Assembly (NCBI RefSeq): GCF_004208415.1
Contig: NZ_CP035758.1
Location: forward strand, 5,890,001 to 5,954,000
Source: Ktedonosporobacter rubrisoli
Lineage (GTDB): Bacteria; Chloroflexota; Ktedonobacteria; Ktedonobacterales; Ktedonobacteraceae
Reading direction: 5' to 3'
DNA: 64,000 nucleotides
Made by a program: the position numbers and the translations under genes
Notes under the pieces: generated by a model
What the model was told of the DNA's origin: nothing
What the model saw: only the letters and a program-made list of their open reading frames with translations
Databases searched by the model: none
Shown: in pieces, positions 36,372 to 46,900 of the stretch
Position numbering within the stretch: position 1 is the stretch's first letter
Layout of the letters: every line of letters starts with the position of its first letter

Positions 36372-37244
36372 TTATCTGGACTTATATCCCCAGGCTGTGC
36401 GCAGATTCCAGGTAGAATGGAAGGTGTCTTGCTGCATCTCCTCAAGAGCCTGCTTACAGATTGCCTCATAGTCTCCTGAGATACAGCCCCATTTCTGGAT
36501 AAAGGCCTTTAGATTACGCAGAACATATTTGCAATCGTTATAGTAGGCCTGCCCGGCTGGCGTTCCTGTACGATATTCCAGGGCATAAGAACGCGTCTGA
36601 ACCTGCTGGCAGCCGTGCTGCGTAAGCAGGCGCGCTAGATGGTCAATAATGCCTGTTGTGTTGTTCTCAAAGAGATGCCCTGACTGGAACATGGCGCACT
36701 GGAACATAGCGAAGAATTGCGTGAGGGCGGGACTATTGTTCTGATGCTCAATCTCGGGCTCGGTAACGCGAATGACGGCCTGGGGACGCGCGATGCGCAA
36801 CATCTCGCTAAGCATTTTGGGCCAATCCCAGGTGCGCATAAAACTACCGCTACAACGCATATTGACGAGATCAAAATAATTGTTGGGAAATTCAAGCATG
36901 CGCAAGGCATCCATGACATGGAACTCAACGCGATCAGCAACTTGCGCCTTCTCGGCTTGCTCACGCGCATAGTCCACCATACGCTTACTCACATCAATAC
37001 CGATCAAAGTCATCGTTGGATAGGTTTGCGCTGCTTCAATGACCCATCCTCCACTTCCGCAGGCCACATCGAGCACGCGCCGGTATGCACTCGGATCTGC
37101 CTGCTCAGGTAAAATACCCCCCATGGAAGCCGTGATCATCTGGTCTTGAACGGTGACCCGCTCAAGCTCCTCTAAATTTGTACGATCTTGCACAAAATAG
37201 GTACTGGGATGCTCTTGCTTTGATGACTCAGGCGGATTAGACAT
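36372..37244 (-). CDS. Class I SAM-dependent methyltransferase
   Basis: A 290-residue methyltransferase with a Rossmann SAM-binding fold: motif I VLDVACGSGGW (about residues 57-67), acidic residue in LIGIDVSKRM, motif II region FHVMDALRMLEFPNNYFD, then IARPQAVIRVTEPE. The C-terminal third is helical and probably forms the substrate pocket. AAAGGA lies 9 bp before the ATG. It is transcribed alone, so the substrate cannot be inferred from context. Confidence 0.85.
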   Translation of the reverse strand: MSNPPESSKQEHPSTYFVQDRTNLEELERVTVQDQMITASMGGILPEQADPSAYRRVLDVACGSGGWVIEAAQTYPTMTLIGIDVSKRMVDYAREQAEKAQVADRVEFHVMDALRMLEFPNNYFDLVNMRCSGSFMRTWDWPKMLSEMLRIARPQAVIRVTEPEIEHQNNSPALTQFFAMFQCAMFQSGHLFENNTTGIIDHLARLLTQHGCQQVQTRSYALEYRTGTPAGQAYYNDCKYVLRNLKAFIQKWGCISGDYEAICKQALEEMQQDTFHSTWNLRTAWGYKSR

Positions 37245-37661
37245 AGTGGCATTCCTTTGCTCTTATTTTTTGCTCGCCGCTGCTCATAGACCTGCCGAGG
37301 GCTCTCCTCAGCAAGCCAGCAACATTCGCCGATATTATACAGGAGCTGCTGACGCCTGTCGAGCATGGCTAGAGCTTTCTGCCGCTATTTATCTTTGCCT
37401 TCCCTGCTAAGGCCAGGAAGAAACGTGATAAGTAGAGGTCTTCCAACGCAGCACTAGAGCTAACACAGCAAAGCCAATTTGGAGAAATAGAAAGCCGCGG
37501 GAGAGCGCGCAGGAAGCCGCGGCAGGGTAAATCGGGAAGCCTAACCATAAGTTCTAAAGTTCATGAACTTAACATAATGAATATGTCCACATGCTATAAT
37601 ACAAGATGGTTTATCACCATCCAATCCTATCAGCGGTCGTCAGACCGACAGGAGGCTATTC
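37245..37661. other. 417-bp divergent spacer before the TrkA pair
   Basis: No gene. The right part carries the extended -10 promoter and two small leader hairpins, GATGGT/ACCATC (37605-37621) and CGGTC/GACCG (37634-37647), before the GTG start. Confidence 0.55.
37592..37600 (+). promoter_or_regulatory. Extended -10 promoter of the TrkA-type genes
   Basis: TGCTATAAT, a consensus extended -10 box, with no convincing -35. It lies about 62 bp before the GTG start. Confidence 0.65.
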
Positions 37662-38078
37662 GTGAAAGTTGTCATTCTCGGCTGTGGCCGCGTGGGAGCT
37701 ACATTGGCGACGCAGCTAGATAAAGCAGGGCATAGCGTATCAGTAGTTGATAGCAGCAATGATGCATTTCAGCGTCTTGACCCGGAATTTGGCGGTATGA
37801 AGATACTGGGCAATGGCATTGAGCAGCATGTTCTTAAACGAGCCGGCATTCTTGAGGCCGACGCCTTTGTAGCTGTCACCAACGGCGATAATCGTAACAT
37901 CATGGCGAGCCAGATCGCCAAAGAGATCTTCCATATCAAAAAGGTTGTCTGCCGCATCTACGACCCTATTCGCCAGCTCACCTACAATGAGCTTGGCATG
38001 GAGACCATCTGCCCCACGTTGATCAGTGCGAACATACTCTTTGACGCCGTGACAGTGGATACAAAGCACAAAGTATAA
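37662..38078 (+). CDS. TrkA N-domain (RCK) protein lacking the C domain
   Basis: A 138-residue NAD-binding RCK domain with Rossmann motif GCGRVGATLA (residues 7-16) and an acidic end of strand two (VVDSS). It lacks the RCK_C half present in its downstream neighbour. The GTG start is supported by AGGAGG 6 bp upstream. Such domains gate Trk/Ktr potassium uptake, but no channel gene is in the window. It probably acts with the product of 38147-38806 as a split or heteromeric ring (inference). Confidence 0.87.
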   Translation: MKVVILGCGRVGATLATQLDKAGHSVSVVDSSNDAFQRLDPEFGGMKILGNGIEQHVLKRAGILEADAFVAVTNGDNRNIMASQIAKEIFHIKKVVCRIYDPIRQLTYNELGMETICPTLISANILFDAVTVDTKHKV

Positions 38079-38146
38079 AGTGCTTGCAGCCATAAGCTGC
38101 GCAACAAGCAAATCACACTTACAAGGAAGGGACAAGAGGCACTCGT

Positions 38147-38806
38147 ATGTATATCATCATTGGAGGTGGTGGCGAAGTTGGCTACTATCTCGCTAGAAAT
38201 TTATTGAATCGGGGTCATGAAGTTCTGCTTCTGGACAAATCGGCAAGCCGCGTGCAGACCCTGACCGAGGAACTGGGGCAATCAATTCTTCGGGGTGATG
38301 CCTGCGAAGCGCGAACTATGGAAGAGGCAGGGGCACAGCGTGCAGATGTAATCATTGCGGTAACCGGTGAGGATGAGGACAACCTGGTAATCTGCCAGAT
38401 GGCCAAAAAGCGCTTCAACGTTGGTCGTACCATCGCACGCCTGAACAATCCTAAGCATGAAGAGCTATTCCAGAAACTGGGCATCGATGTATCTATCAGC
38501 CCAACCAAGGCCATTCTCTCCCTCATTGAATCCGAACTTCCTGGCCCCCATTTCGTTCTGCTCATGACGCTTAAGAAAGCTGGTCTGGAGATCGTTGAGA
38601 TGAGCATTCCTGCCCTTTCTCCCGTGGTAGGAAAGCAATTAAATCAGATCAATCTGCCCCGCAGCAGCAACCTTGCGCTGATTATCCGTGGGGATGAGAC
38701 CATCTTTCCTACCGGAGAAACCGTGTTGATGGAACACGACGAAATTTATGCTCTGGTAAACCATGATGGCGAAGAAGAACTACGACGCACATTCGGTACC
38801 GATTAA
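38147..38806 (+). CDS. TrkA-type potassium uptake regulator (RCK N and C domains)
   Basis: A 219-residue cytoplasmic regulator. RCK_N (about 1-130) carries IIIGGGGEVGYYLA and LLLDKS for NAD(H)/nucleotide binding; RCK_C (about 140-215) carries ALSPVVGKQLNQINLP and DEIYALV. Proteins of this type assemble into gating rings on Trk/Ktr channels. It is 68 bp downstream of the N-domain-only protein in the same direction, followed by a strong terminator. Confidence 0.9.
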   Translation: MYIIIGGGGEVGYYLARNLLNRGHEVLLLDKSASRVQTLTEELGQSILRGDACEARTMEEAGAQRADVIIAVTGEDEDNLVICQMAKKRFNVGRTIARLNNPKHEELFQKLGIDVSISPTKAILSLIESELPGPHFVLLMTLKKAGLEIVEMSIPALSPVVGKQLNQINLPRSSNLALIIRGDETIFPTGETVLMEHDEIYALVNHDGEEELRRTFGTD

Positions 38807-38828
38807 GCGCTGCAACCAGTCATCTCGA

Positions 38829-38863
38829 CAGTGATAAGGACCCTGGAGTTATCCTTATCACTG
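38829..38863. terminator. Bidirectional terminator hairpin
   Basis: A perfect 12-bp stem, CAGTGATAAGGA with TCCTTATCACTG, around an 11-nt loop between convergent genes. There is no clear T-tract. Confidence 0.7.
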
Positions 38864-38871
38864 CTCAGCCA

Positions 38872-40182
38872 TTATGTACGAATGCGATCGCCGTTGTCCT
38901 GCCTGTGCTCCCCCTCCTCATTTTGTGAAGGCTCAGGCTTTTCCTCTTGCTGGCTACGCACATGAAATAGCTCTGTGTGCTCGGGAGCGCTATCTGTTTC
39001 AGACCTGGCCTCAGGCCCCGCGTTTTGCAGAGGTTGACGTTTTTTAGGCATGTGCAATTGTGGGGGACGCCGAATCACCCAGCTTGCGCGCCTCCGTTTG
39101 GCCAGTATCTGGTCGGCACTCTCTCCACGTATCGAACGGTACAGGCTGGCCACGACCACCCAAATCGCCGCGACAATAGGTGTGGCAATCAGCGCCCCAA
39201 GAGGGCCTAGCAACTTTGCACCTATCAACAAGGCTAGCAGAGAAGCTACAGGATGCAAGCCAACCGCATGCCCTACAATGCGCGGCCCCAGAATATTGCT
39301 TTCTATGGCCTGAATAGCCACAAATGCCAACACTATATAAAATGTACGCGGGAATGGGTCGGGCAGGAGCAAAGAGAGCGCGATGGCCGGGATAGAGGCC
39401 AGCGCCGGACCCACCATCGGGATCGTCTCAAAGATGAAGGCGAGCACTCCCACAAGGTATGCGTAGTTCTGCAGCCCGGTAGCCACACACACCAGGCTGG
39501 CCATACAGCCAACGATGAGGGCCAACGTCAACTGGCCGCGAATATAATTACCCACGACACGATTAAGGGCATCCTCGAACAACAATACATGCGGCAAGGA
39601 GCTCTTTGGCATGATGCTCACAATGCTATCGCGAATGCGTTTCCCATCGAGGGTAAGATAGAAACTTATCACGATAACCAGCAGAATATCGATAAAGCCA
39701 TTTGTAATCACAAAGGCAAAATTGAGGACGTTGCTGGCCATCGATCTGGCAAAATCTGTAGCCTGCAACTGAATCTGGTCGATGGCCGCACGAATGTTGG
39801 CATCAGGAATATGGCCCTGCGTTTCCAGAAAGTTGATGAGGTTTACCATGGTTGTGGGCAAGTTCAAGGCAAAATCAGTAATGGTCTGTGAGAAGTTTAG
39901 CGCTTGCTGAATCAGCGAGAAAACCAGGGCATAACCAAGAGCGCCAAGAAGAGCCAGCATGATTATATAGACAATAAGGGTGGCCACGACACGCGGAACA
40001 TGATACCTGGCCAGAAGATTGGCCGCCGGTGTGAGCAGAAAAGCTACGGCCATTGATAAGAGAAGAATAATAATAACATCAATAAATTGTCCCGCAAAGC
40101 TTCCCAATGCCCAAACTATCACCCCAAAGCAAATAATGCATATAAGAATATCTCGTGTGCGGTGCCAATCAATTTGCGCCAT
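38872..40182 (-). CDS. AI-2E family transporter
   Basis: A 436-residue polytopic membrane protein of the AI-2E (PerM/TqsA/YdiK) family with about eight helices. The family region GPALASIPAIALSLL and NILGPRIVGHAVGLHPVASLLALLIGAKLLG (shortened) is conserved. The last 60 residues are a charged, disordered tail. Members export quorum signals or act as Na/H antiporters, so the substrate is open. The start at 40182 has AAGGGG 6 bp upstream; the open frame to 40251 adds a leader-like extension. Confidence 0.88.
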   Translation of the reverse strand: MAQIDWHRTRDILICIICFGVIVWALGSFAGQFIDVIIILLLSMAVAFLLTPAANLLARYHVPRVVATLIVYIIMLALLGALGYALVFSLIQQALNFSQTITDFALNLPTTMVNLINFLETQGHIPDANIRAAIDQIQLQATDFARSMASNVLNFAFVITNGFIDILLVIVISFYLTLDGKRIRDSIVSIMPKSSLPHVLLFEDALNRVVGNYIRGQLTLALIVGCMASLVCVATGLQNYAYLVGVLAFIFETIPMVGPALASIPAIALSLLLPDPFPRTFYIVLAFVAIQAIESNILGPRIVGHAVGLHPVASLLALLIGAKLLGPLGALIATPIVAAIWVVVASLYRSIRGESADQILAKRRRASWVIRRPPQLHMPKKRQPLQNAGPEARSETDSAPEHTELFHVRSQQEEKPEPSQNEEGEHRQDNGDRIRT

Positions 40183-40683
40183 ATTTTTCCCCTTCAGCAA
40201 ACGTTGAAGACGGCCTTCCTGTATTGTGACAGGTTTTTCTTGAAAGAACAAGATATTTATCCTTCATATATTCTACGAACCTCCGGAAGGTGACGATCCA
40301 TATTCAGCTTCCTCTTTTCTACTATGCATATGGTGCATACCCTTACAACGAACAAGGCGCGTTTCAGGTGAAACTTTATGTCTACCTCCTTCGTTCATCT
40401 ATGGGGAATACCAAAAAGGGGGATATTGCTAATCTTGCCAGCTCCGATTGATGGAAATAAATAAGATTTGTTAAGTGAGAACAAGCAGAGCTGAGGTTAG
40501 GAGAAATGTATTACAACAAGCGAACAGCTCATCTCGGCGCGTACTGACAGAGAGCGCAAAAATCAGCCAGGCTTACTCACGCTATTAGTACTATCATCAA
40601 TGTTAATTTTATCTATTCGTTTCGTCTATATCAATACGGTACTTACGCTGTTTCAATGTGAACAGCTTGAAAGAGGATGGCCC
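40183..40683. other. 501-bp divergent spacer
   Basis: No supported gene; the open frame from 40600 is the untranslated lead-in to the GTG at 40684. I see no clear promoter, RNA or strong hairpin. Confidence 0.45.
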
Positions 40684-40968
40684 GTGGATGTATCTACTAC
40701 CGTGATGACACCAACACAACTTCTTTTAACCTGGGGATTGATGGGAATTCTATTCATCTGGACCTTTATCTTTGCCTTTTTAGCGCTACGTCCAGCTAGA
40801 AAGAAGGAGAGTCGGGCACAAACCTTGACTACTCCTGTCTCCACCATTTCATCCTCAGCTAAGCTACATGTGACCTCCGGCCAAAGCGGTTCGGCTCTCC
40901 CAGCGCGTAAGGGTGTCAGGGGACACGAACAGGTTGGCGACGTTGGAGCAAGCTCGGTAGCGCGTTAG
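40684..40968 (+). CDS. Small single-pass membrane protein
   Basis: A 94-residue hypothetical. The GTG start (VDVSTTVMTPTQ) has AGAGG about 8 bp upstream. There is one helix (about 11-33, LLTWGLMGILFIWTFIFAFL), then a basic cytoplasmic stretch (RPARKKESR) and a Ser/Thr/Gly-rich tail. An ATG at 40705 is an alternative start. I do not recognise the family. Confidence 0.5.
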   Translation: MDVSTTVMTPTQLLLTWGLMGILFIWTFIFAFLALRPARKKESRAQTLTTPVSTISSSAKLHVTSGQSGSALPARKGVRGHEQVGDVGASSVAR

Positions 40969-41061
40969 TTAAAAGAAGCTAAAGGTAAGCATTGGGGCAA
41001 AGTGAGCATATGCATAATATGGTCAAATCTGCCGCAATTAGCGCTTTTATTTATTATAGTA

Positions 41062-41098
41062 GCCTGGCACTTCTATCACTGCGCTGGCAGTGTCAGGC
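41062..41098. terminator. Candidate terminator between convergent genes
   Basis: GCCTGGCACT (41062-41071) pairs with AGTGTCAGGC (41089-41098) with one G-U pair, around a 17-nt loop. Confidence 0.4.
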
Positions 41099-41130
41099 AC
41101 TCTCTTTTAGCTGCCAGCTCTCCTGCCTCT

Positions 41131-42465
41131 CTATGTGATCGCTTTGACCAGATCGGGCAGGAGTTTTTCGGCATCAGGCGCGCCCAGACCTGTTACCGCG
41201 TCCCAGCCGGGAACCGCCTTATAGCCCGGTACTTTGCTCAGGCGATTCGTATTATCTCCACTCGTAATATCGCGAAAATCTTGTGTATAAGCAGGAGATG
41301 CGCCTAGCTTATAGAGTGCAGGATTGATAAATCCTAGAGGATGCCCCGCCATCTGATTAGCAATAGCCATCAATCCGGCCCAGAGTGGCGTTGCTGCGCT
41401 CGTACCTCCCGCCAGCCCCCACGAGCCGCTCGTATAGACAGCCAGTCCCGTGTAAGGATCGGCAGCCGCCGCAACATCGGGCACGCCTCGGTGATGGTTA
41501 AACTCTGCCTGGACGCTGGCCGGCAACGTCTTTTGGTAGGCTGGCATCGGATAAAAACGGCTGAAGCCGCCACCACTACTCTGGCCATCCCCTATATCGC
41601 TCCAGGCCTTCTCCGTAAAGCCTGCGCCATTGCGCTGCAAGGTAGTTCCCCCTACGCTAGTGACCCAGGGAGAAGAGGCGGCAAAGCTTGTGGTAGGGAC
41701 CGTGGCAAGTTTGCTGCCATTCAGATCTGCATAATCGGTTGCGCCATTATCGCCAGAAGAAGAGAAATAGGTAACGTGCTGCTGAAGAGTAGCCTTTTGG
41801 AGAAACTCATTCCATTTCTTAAGCTCCTGTTGCCCGGCCGCATCCTGCAATGTCAGTTCAGAAGCTCCCCAGCTCTGCGTCACAATATTGCCAAGTTTAT
41901 GATCGAGGGCATATTGCTCTAGCTGACGAAATTCGGGCAAGCCAATCGTGCCCTCAGTCTCGGCAACCGGGCTGACCAGTACCACGACTTTAGCCTCTGG
42001 CGCGATGGCGTGAATGATCTGTACATCAAGGTTCGTCTCAAAGGCCCACGTCGATTTATCATCAAGGGGATCATATTCCTTCGCTTTAAGCGGCGAAATG
42101 ATCTGAAGATCAATTGGCGGCAGACCGAATTGCCGATCGAAGACTTTCATATCTTCCTGCAAAGTTGGGCTGCCAAAGGAAACAATATCGATTACAGTCT
42201 GACCTTTGCCGGTAAAGCCCTTTTGCAGCAACGATTCTACTCCATAGGCCTGGCGCAAGGCCGTGGGCGTAAAGCAGCCGGAAAAATTTCGTACGGAACG
42301 TGGGCAGATAGTGGTTCCTTGAGAGCTGTTCGCCGATGGGGTGGCAGTTACTCCTGGCCTGCTTAGTAAGCTACTTCTATTGCTCCTGTCTCCGCCGGTT
42401 CCACAGGCGGCCAGCAGAACAAGCAGGCAAAGTAATATAAGGAGTCGTCGTAAGAAGAATACCAT
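41131..42465 (-). CDS. Lipoprotein sedolisin-family (S53) peptidase, downstream copy
   Basis: A 444-residue protease anchored by a lipoprotein signal (LLVLLAAC, Cys about 21). Catalytic residues are intact: Glu/Asp in AFETNLDVQIIH, oxyanion Asp in SSSGDNGATD, nucleophile Ser in GGTSAATP. The calcium segments are FRDITSGDN and PGWDAVTGLG. About 45 residues separate the lipid anchor from the core, so the large S53 propeptide is missing. The ATG is 9 bp after the upstream paralogue's stop, with AGGAG overlapping that stop, so the two form an operon. Confidence 0.91.
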   Translation of the reverse strand: MVFFLRRLLILLCLLVLLAACGTGGDRSNRSSLLSRPGVTATPSANSSQGTTICPRSVRNFSGCFTPTALRQAYGVESLLQKGFTGKGQTVIDIVSFGSPTLQEDMKVFDRQFGLPPIDLQIISPLKAKEYDPLDDKSTWAFETNLDVQIIHAIAPEAKVVVLVSPVAETEGTIGLPEFRQLEQYALDHKLGNIVTQSWGASELTLQDAAGQQELKKWNEFLQKATLQQHVTYFSSSGDNGATDYADLNGSKLATVPTTSFAASSPWVTSVGGTTLQRNGAGFTEKAWSDIGDGQSSGGGFSRFYPMPAYQKTLPASVQAEFNHHRGVPDVAAAADPYTGLAVYTSGSWGLAGGTSAATPLWAGLMAIANQMAGHPLGFINPALYKLGASPAYTQDFRDITSGDNTNRLSKVPGYKAVPGWDAVTGLGAPDAEKLLPDLVKAIT

Positions 42466-42474
42466 ACTTTACTC

Positions 42475-43773
42475 CTATTTCAAGGCGGTTATCAGATCAG
42501 GAATGAACTGGCTGGCCTGCGGCGAGCCCCAACCCGTGACGGCATCCCAGCCCGTGGCAGCGGCAAAGCCCTGGACTTTGACCGGACCATCTACGCTGTT
42601 ATCCCCTTCTGTAATATCGCGGAAATCTCTGGTTTGTTTCTGCGCAGCCATTTTATAGATGCCAGGATTCAGGAAACCCAGCGCATGACCTGCCGTCTGG
42701 TTAGCTACAGCAACTATCCCGGCGACAAGTGGCGTGCTCGCGCTGGTACCGCCAACCTGATTCCAGGAGCCGGCGAAATAGATTGCCATGCTTGTATCCG
42801 GGCTGGCATCGGCAGCCAGGTCGGGCAAGCCGCGACGCCCCGCCAATTGACTCTGAACTGTTGGCGGCAGATTTTTTTGATAATCCGGCTGGCTGAAAAA
42901 CTGGCTGCTGCCACCCCCGCTGCCCTTCCAGGCCTGTTCAGCATAGCCAGTCGCAGTATGCTGTAACACAGTTCCCCCCACAGAGGTAACCCATGGAACA
43001 TCCGCCGGAAAATTGACGACAGGAGTAGGAGAGAGCTTGCTTCCCGCCAGGTCTGTCCAATCGGTTGCGCCATGATCGCCCGAGCCAGACAGGATGGTCC
43101 AGCCTTCCTGGGTAGTGATGCGTCGATAGAAATCGCTATAGTCTTTCACTAATTGCTGACCCGCGCCATCCTTGAGCGTTACCTCGGTGGCCACAAAGCT
43201 CTGCGAGAAGATCTGCCCCAGATGATGATTGACTGCATATTGCTCTAGCTTGAGAAACTCGGGCAGGCCGATAGTTCCTTCAGTTTCATCAACCGGGCTG
43301 GTCATCACGACGATCTGGGCCTCGGGAGCAAGGGCATGAATCATCTCTACATCGAGCTCTGTTTCCTCTGCCCAGCCCACCATTTCCGCGTTATTAGCAT
43401 CAAAAGGGACAGTGCCAAGCGGGGCAATAACCTGAACTTTGACGGGAGGCAAGCCGAATTGTTTACTGAACACATCTAGATCTTTCTGCAGAAAAGGGCT
43501 GCCATACGAGACAATATCGACAACAGTCTGGCCTTTTCCGGTAAAGCCCTGCTCCGTGAGCGTTTCCAATCCATAGGCACGGCGCAGCCCATAGGGAGTA
43601 TAGCAGTTCTTGACCTTCTTAAGCTCCGCCGGACAGGTATCCAGCAGCGTACTTGCATTGATCCAGGCAGGTTTAGACGTAGCTACCTGACTACCATTCC
43701 CGCCATTTGTCTGACAGGCGGAAAAGAGAAGGAGCATAAAAAGTAAGGCTATTAATCTGGGCCAGCGCGGCAT
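42475..43773 (-). CDS. Lipoprotein sedolisin-family (S53) peptidase, upstream copy
   Basis: A 432-residue paralogue of the next gene, with lipobox LLLFSAC (Cys about 20). The catalytic set is Glu/Asp in AEETELDVEMIH, Asp in SGSGDHGATD and Ser in GGTSASTP. The calcium-site elements are FRDITEGDN and GWDAVTGWG. No long propeptide is present. AGGAG lies 11 bp before the ATG. It is first in a two-gene operon, transcribed divergently from the alpha-2-macroglobulin-like gene across 143 bp. Confidence 0.91.
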   Translation of the reverse strand: MPRWPRLIALLFMLLLFSACQTNGGNGSQVATSKPAWINASTLLDTCPAELKKVKNCYTPYGLRRAYGLETLTEQGFTGKGQTVVDIVSYGSPFLQKDLDVFSKQFGLPPVKVQVIAPLGTVPFDANNAEMVGWAEETELDVEMIHALAPEAQIVVMTSPVDETEGTIGLPEFLKLEQYAVNHHLGQIFSQSFVATEVTLKDGAGQQLVKDYSDFYRRITTQEGWTILSGSGDHGATDWTDLAGSKLSPTPVVNFPADVPWVTSVGGTVLQHTATGYAEQAWKGSGGGSSQFFSQPDYQKNLPPTVQSQLAGRRGLPDLAADASPDTSMAIYFAGSWNQVGGTSASTPLVAGIVAVANQTAGHALGFLNPGIYKMAAQKQTRDFRDITEGDNSVDGPVKVQGFAAATGWDAVTGWGSPQASQFIPDLITALK

Positions 43774-43807
43774 TCTATTTCTTCTCCTTGAATCGTCAAC
43801 AATCCCT

Positions 43808-43836
43808 ATTATATCCTAACGAGTTGCTGTTGTACT
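43808..43836 (-). promoter_or_regulatory. Candidate promoter of the S53 lipoprotein operon
   Basis: On the minus strand a consensus TATAAT (43813-43808) has AGTACA about 17 bp upstream. It lies about 34 bp before the ATG at 43773, inside the divergent spacer shared with the alpha-2-macroglobulin-like gene. Confidence 0.5.
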
Positions 43837-43916
43837 TTCACCTAAGGTAGTGTAAGGTTATCTACTAGTCATAGTAATAACAACGATAAATACAGCAATT
43901 CGGAGGCAAAAAGCTT

Positions 43917-46900
43917 ATGCCGCAACATAGATCGTTACCCGAACATGATCCTCATGTGTCTATAGATGAAAATCTGGCCAGACAAGCGCTCGCCGACGAT
44001 GTATTTCTGGGCAGCTGGTTCGTCTTCCTACGTCAGGGCTGGCTTGCGCAAGCGGGGTTAAAGGCCTTCCTGCCACCCTCTTCTGAAGCTTTTGAACGTG
44101 CCTCTATAGTTTTTCGCGGTCAGGAGCATCTCAGGTTACAGGGCCTACAACTGAGCAAACCCTTGCCAGAAGCAGTCCAACTCGTCTCTCTGACTAGCGA
44201 TAAGAGCCTCTACCGCCAGAAACACGACCCCATACACTTGCTCATCGTGGCGCCTGAGCATCAAGGTGAGAAAGTGCAACTATCTCTCTACTTATACGAA
44301 GAGACCTATGCCGACTATAAGCTTACCCTTGACGAATATGGGCTCTGCCTCTTGTCGCTGCAAGATTTGCCCGCAGGCCAGTACAGGGCTGAGCTTGAGG
44401 ATTATGGCGGTCCCGCGTGCAGCTTTGAGATCGCAGAATACCGGCTTGCAGCCCTGAATGCTGAGTTGAGCGAGCAAAGGCTCAGCGGCGATACGCTGCG
44501 TTATACCCTGGCAGTCAGCAGCTTTAATCAGCCCTATAGCGGTCCCATTGAGATTGAGTTGCAGGAGCAGGGGCAACGGGTCGGTTCGCGCACAAGGCTG
44601 CATTGCAATCGCGCGGGCGAAGCCCGTGGCGCATTCAAGCTCACGGGCGCCGGACCCTTTACGCTCAATATCTTTGCCGGTGAACGCACGGCGACTGTCC
44701 CTTTGAAGGGCACGGAACAGGAACGCCGCGAGACCCTGACCATCAGCGAGCTCGGCGAGGGGCGTGAGCTCAGCCTTTTACCCCTGCCTCGCTCGAACAT
44801 GTGCCGTGGCATGTATATTACGCGTGGGGCCGCCAACAACGAGCCATTCCTTGTACAGCGCGCACTTGGCCGGGAAGTCGAGATCATGCCCCGCGTGGCT
44901 GCTGCTATGCTGCGTGTGGTTGTCGTCGATGCGGTTCATGGCACATACGAGGAAACATATCATGAGCAGGTCCAGGCCAATCAGCCCTTGCGCATGCCTA
45001 TTCCTGCTCCCTACGGCATCGTGCTCCTTGGCGCATTTATTGAGGGCCAGGCCTGGGAGGGCTGGTGCGCGGTGCTGCGTCCTCCTGAGCTGCAGCTCCA
45101 ATGCACGGCCCCGCAAAAAGCCAGGCCAGGTAGTCGCGTCACAATTAAGCTCAAAACCTCTCTGACTGAGCGCGTCGTCCCCATCCATTTAATCATCAAG
45201 GATCAGCGCCTCTCAGCGCAGAGCGATCCGCAAGTCGAGCTCGCCGCCTGCATTAAGGAGAATCTTGCCGCCTGGGATGAGCAATCAGTCGTCGGCTTTA
45301 TCGAGCGTAGCCTGGGAAAGATGCAACTCCCCAGTCCAATATATGCGCGCCCGATGCTATTTCGCGCCATGGCCGCCCCCCAATTTGCTACTGGCGCAGT
45401 GCCGGTCGGTTTCGCTGGCGCGCCGCTTCCAACGGGTTCGGCAGTTGCGAAGAGCGCAAAAGAGCTGACAAAAGTCCGCATGCAGTTCCCTGAAGTGATC
45501 TACAACAACATAGTCAAAGTGCGGGGCGAGACGGAGCTTGAGGTAAAGCTTGGCGATAGCCTGACGCGCTATAGCATCGAAGCTTTTGCTATCCTGCTCG
45601 AAACCCTCGATTGGCAACGCGTTGAGACCAGTCTGGAAGCCGTGCAGCCCGTCTACGGAGAACTGAGCGTCTCGCCCTTTGTCTTTCCCGGCGATCCCGT
45701 CCTGGGACGCCTCGACGTTGGCGCCGCCTCGGGCAGTGCGATCGTTGATGTGCGGCACAATGGCGAAATTCTCCCTCTATTTTATGCAGATGGTACGGCT
45801 GTCACACCTGGCTTGCCTATCCCCTCGGGCTCAGCTTTGCGCTTCCTGGTGCGCCCCGGTACCATTACTTCGACTGTGCGCGATGGTCGCCAGGGTGGCA
45901 GCGATGTAAGCGAGCGCTATGTGAGCGAGCCCGGCCAATTGCGCCACATCCAGCGCAGCCTACGCCTTCTGCAGGCCAACGAGGAAGTGAATGTACGGGA
46001 GCTGCAGGCGCTAGAGCTGCGGTTGCTGCCTACTTTAGAGCAACCCTTCACAGTGCTGGTAGAGGCAGCTTCGCGCTACCCCTACGGTTGTATCGAGCAA
46101 ACTTCGCTCAAGCTCCTGGCTATGTTTACCGGCTATATCACGGCCCGCGAAGCGCAGAAGGCGCGCGAATATGAAGCAGCTATTCTGCCCTGGTACAAAC
46201 GCTTGCAGAGCATGTATCTGCCGGGGCAAGGTTTCTGCATGTATCCACCCGAGGAGAGCGGTCAACCGCAGTCCGATCACTTCTGGGCACCCAAAGGCGT
46301 CAGGCATTTGCTGAGCCTGCCCAGGCCGCAAGACTCTGGTCTCCAGTTGCAAAGCTTACAAGACATTCTGCAGGACATTTATGCTATGGCGCTGGATGCG
46401 GCGTCCTACTACAAGCTGGCTAATCCGCCCCGTGAGATCAAGGATTGCCACGACGCTTATCTGGTCCTTACGGCCGAAAATACGTCCCCAGCAGAAAAAG
46501 GTAAGGCTCTGGCCTTTGTACGCACCCGCTTGAAAGCTCAGGGAGAGCAGACCTATGTAGAGGACTCTGAGGCTAATAAGATCTATGGTCCCGCAGTCGC
46601 CAGGCGCCAAGAGACGGCCTATGCTGCCGCAGCCCTATTGAGAGCGGGCAACCAAAGTGATCTTCCCCGCGCGCTTGCCGCCACCAACTATCTGAGCGCC
46701 CAACTCAACGAGCAGGGATGCTTCTATAGCACTATCGATACAGCAGCAGGCCTGGCCCTCTTTACAGCCTTACGCGCCGCCGGGCTGCTCACGGAAACTG
46801 AAAACGAGAAGCAGCAAGTCAGACTGAACGGCCAGCCAATGAGCCTTACGGAGGCCCTGAGCCATACCGAAAGCATTGAGAGTATACGCTGTCTCTCCGG

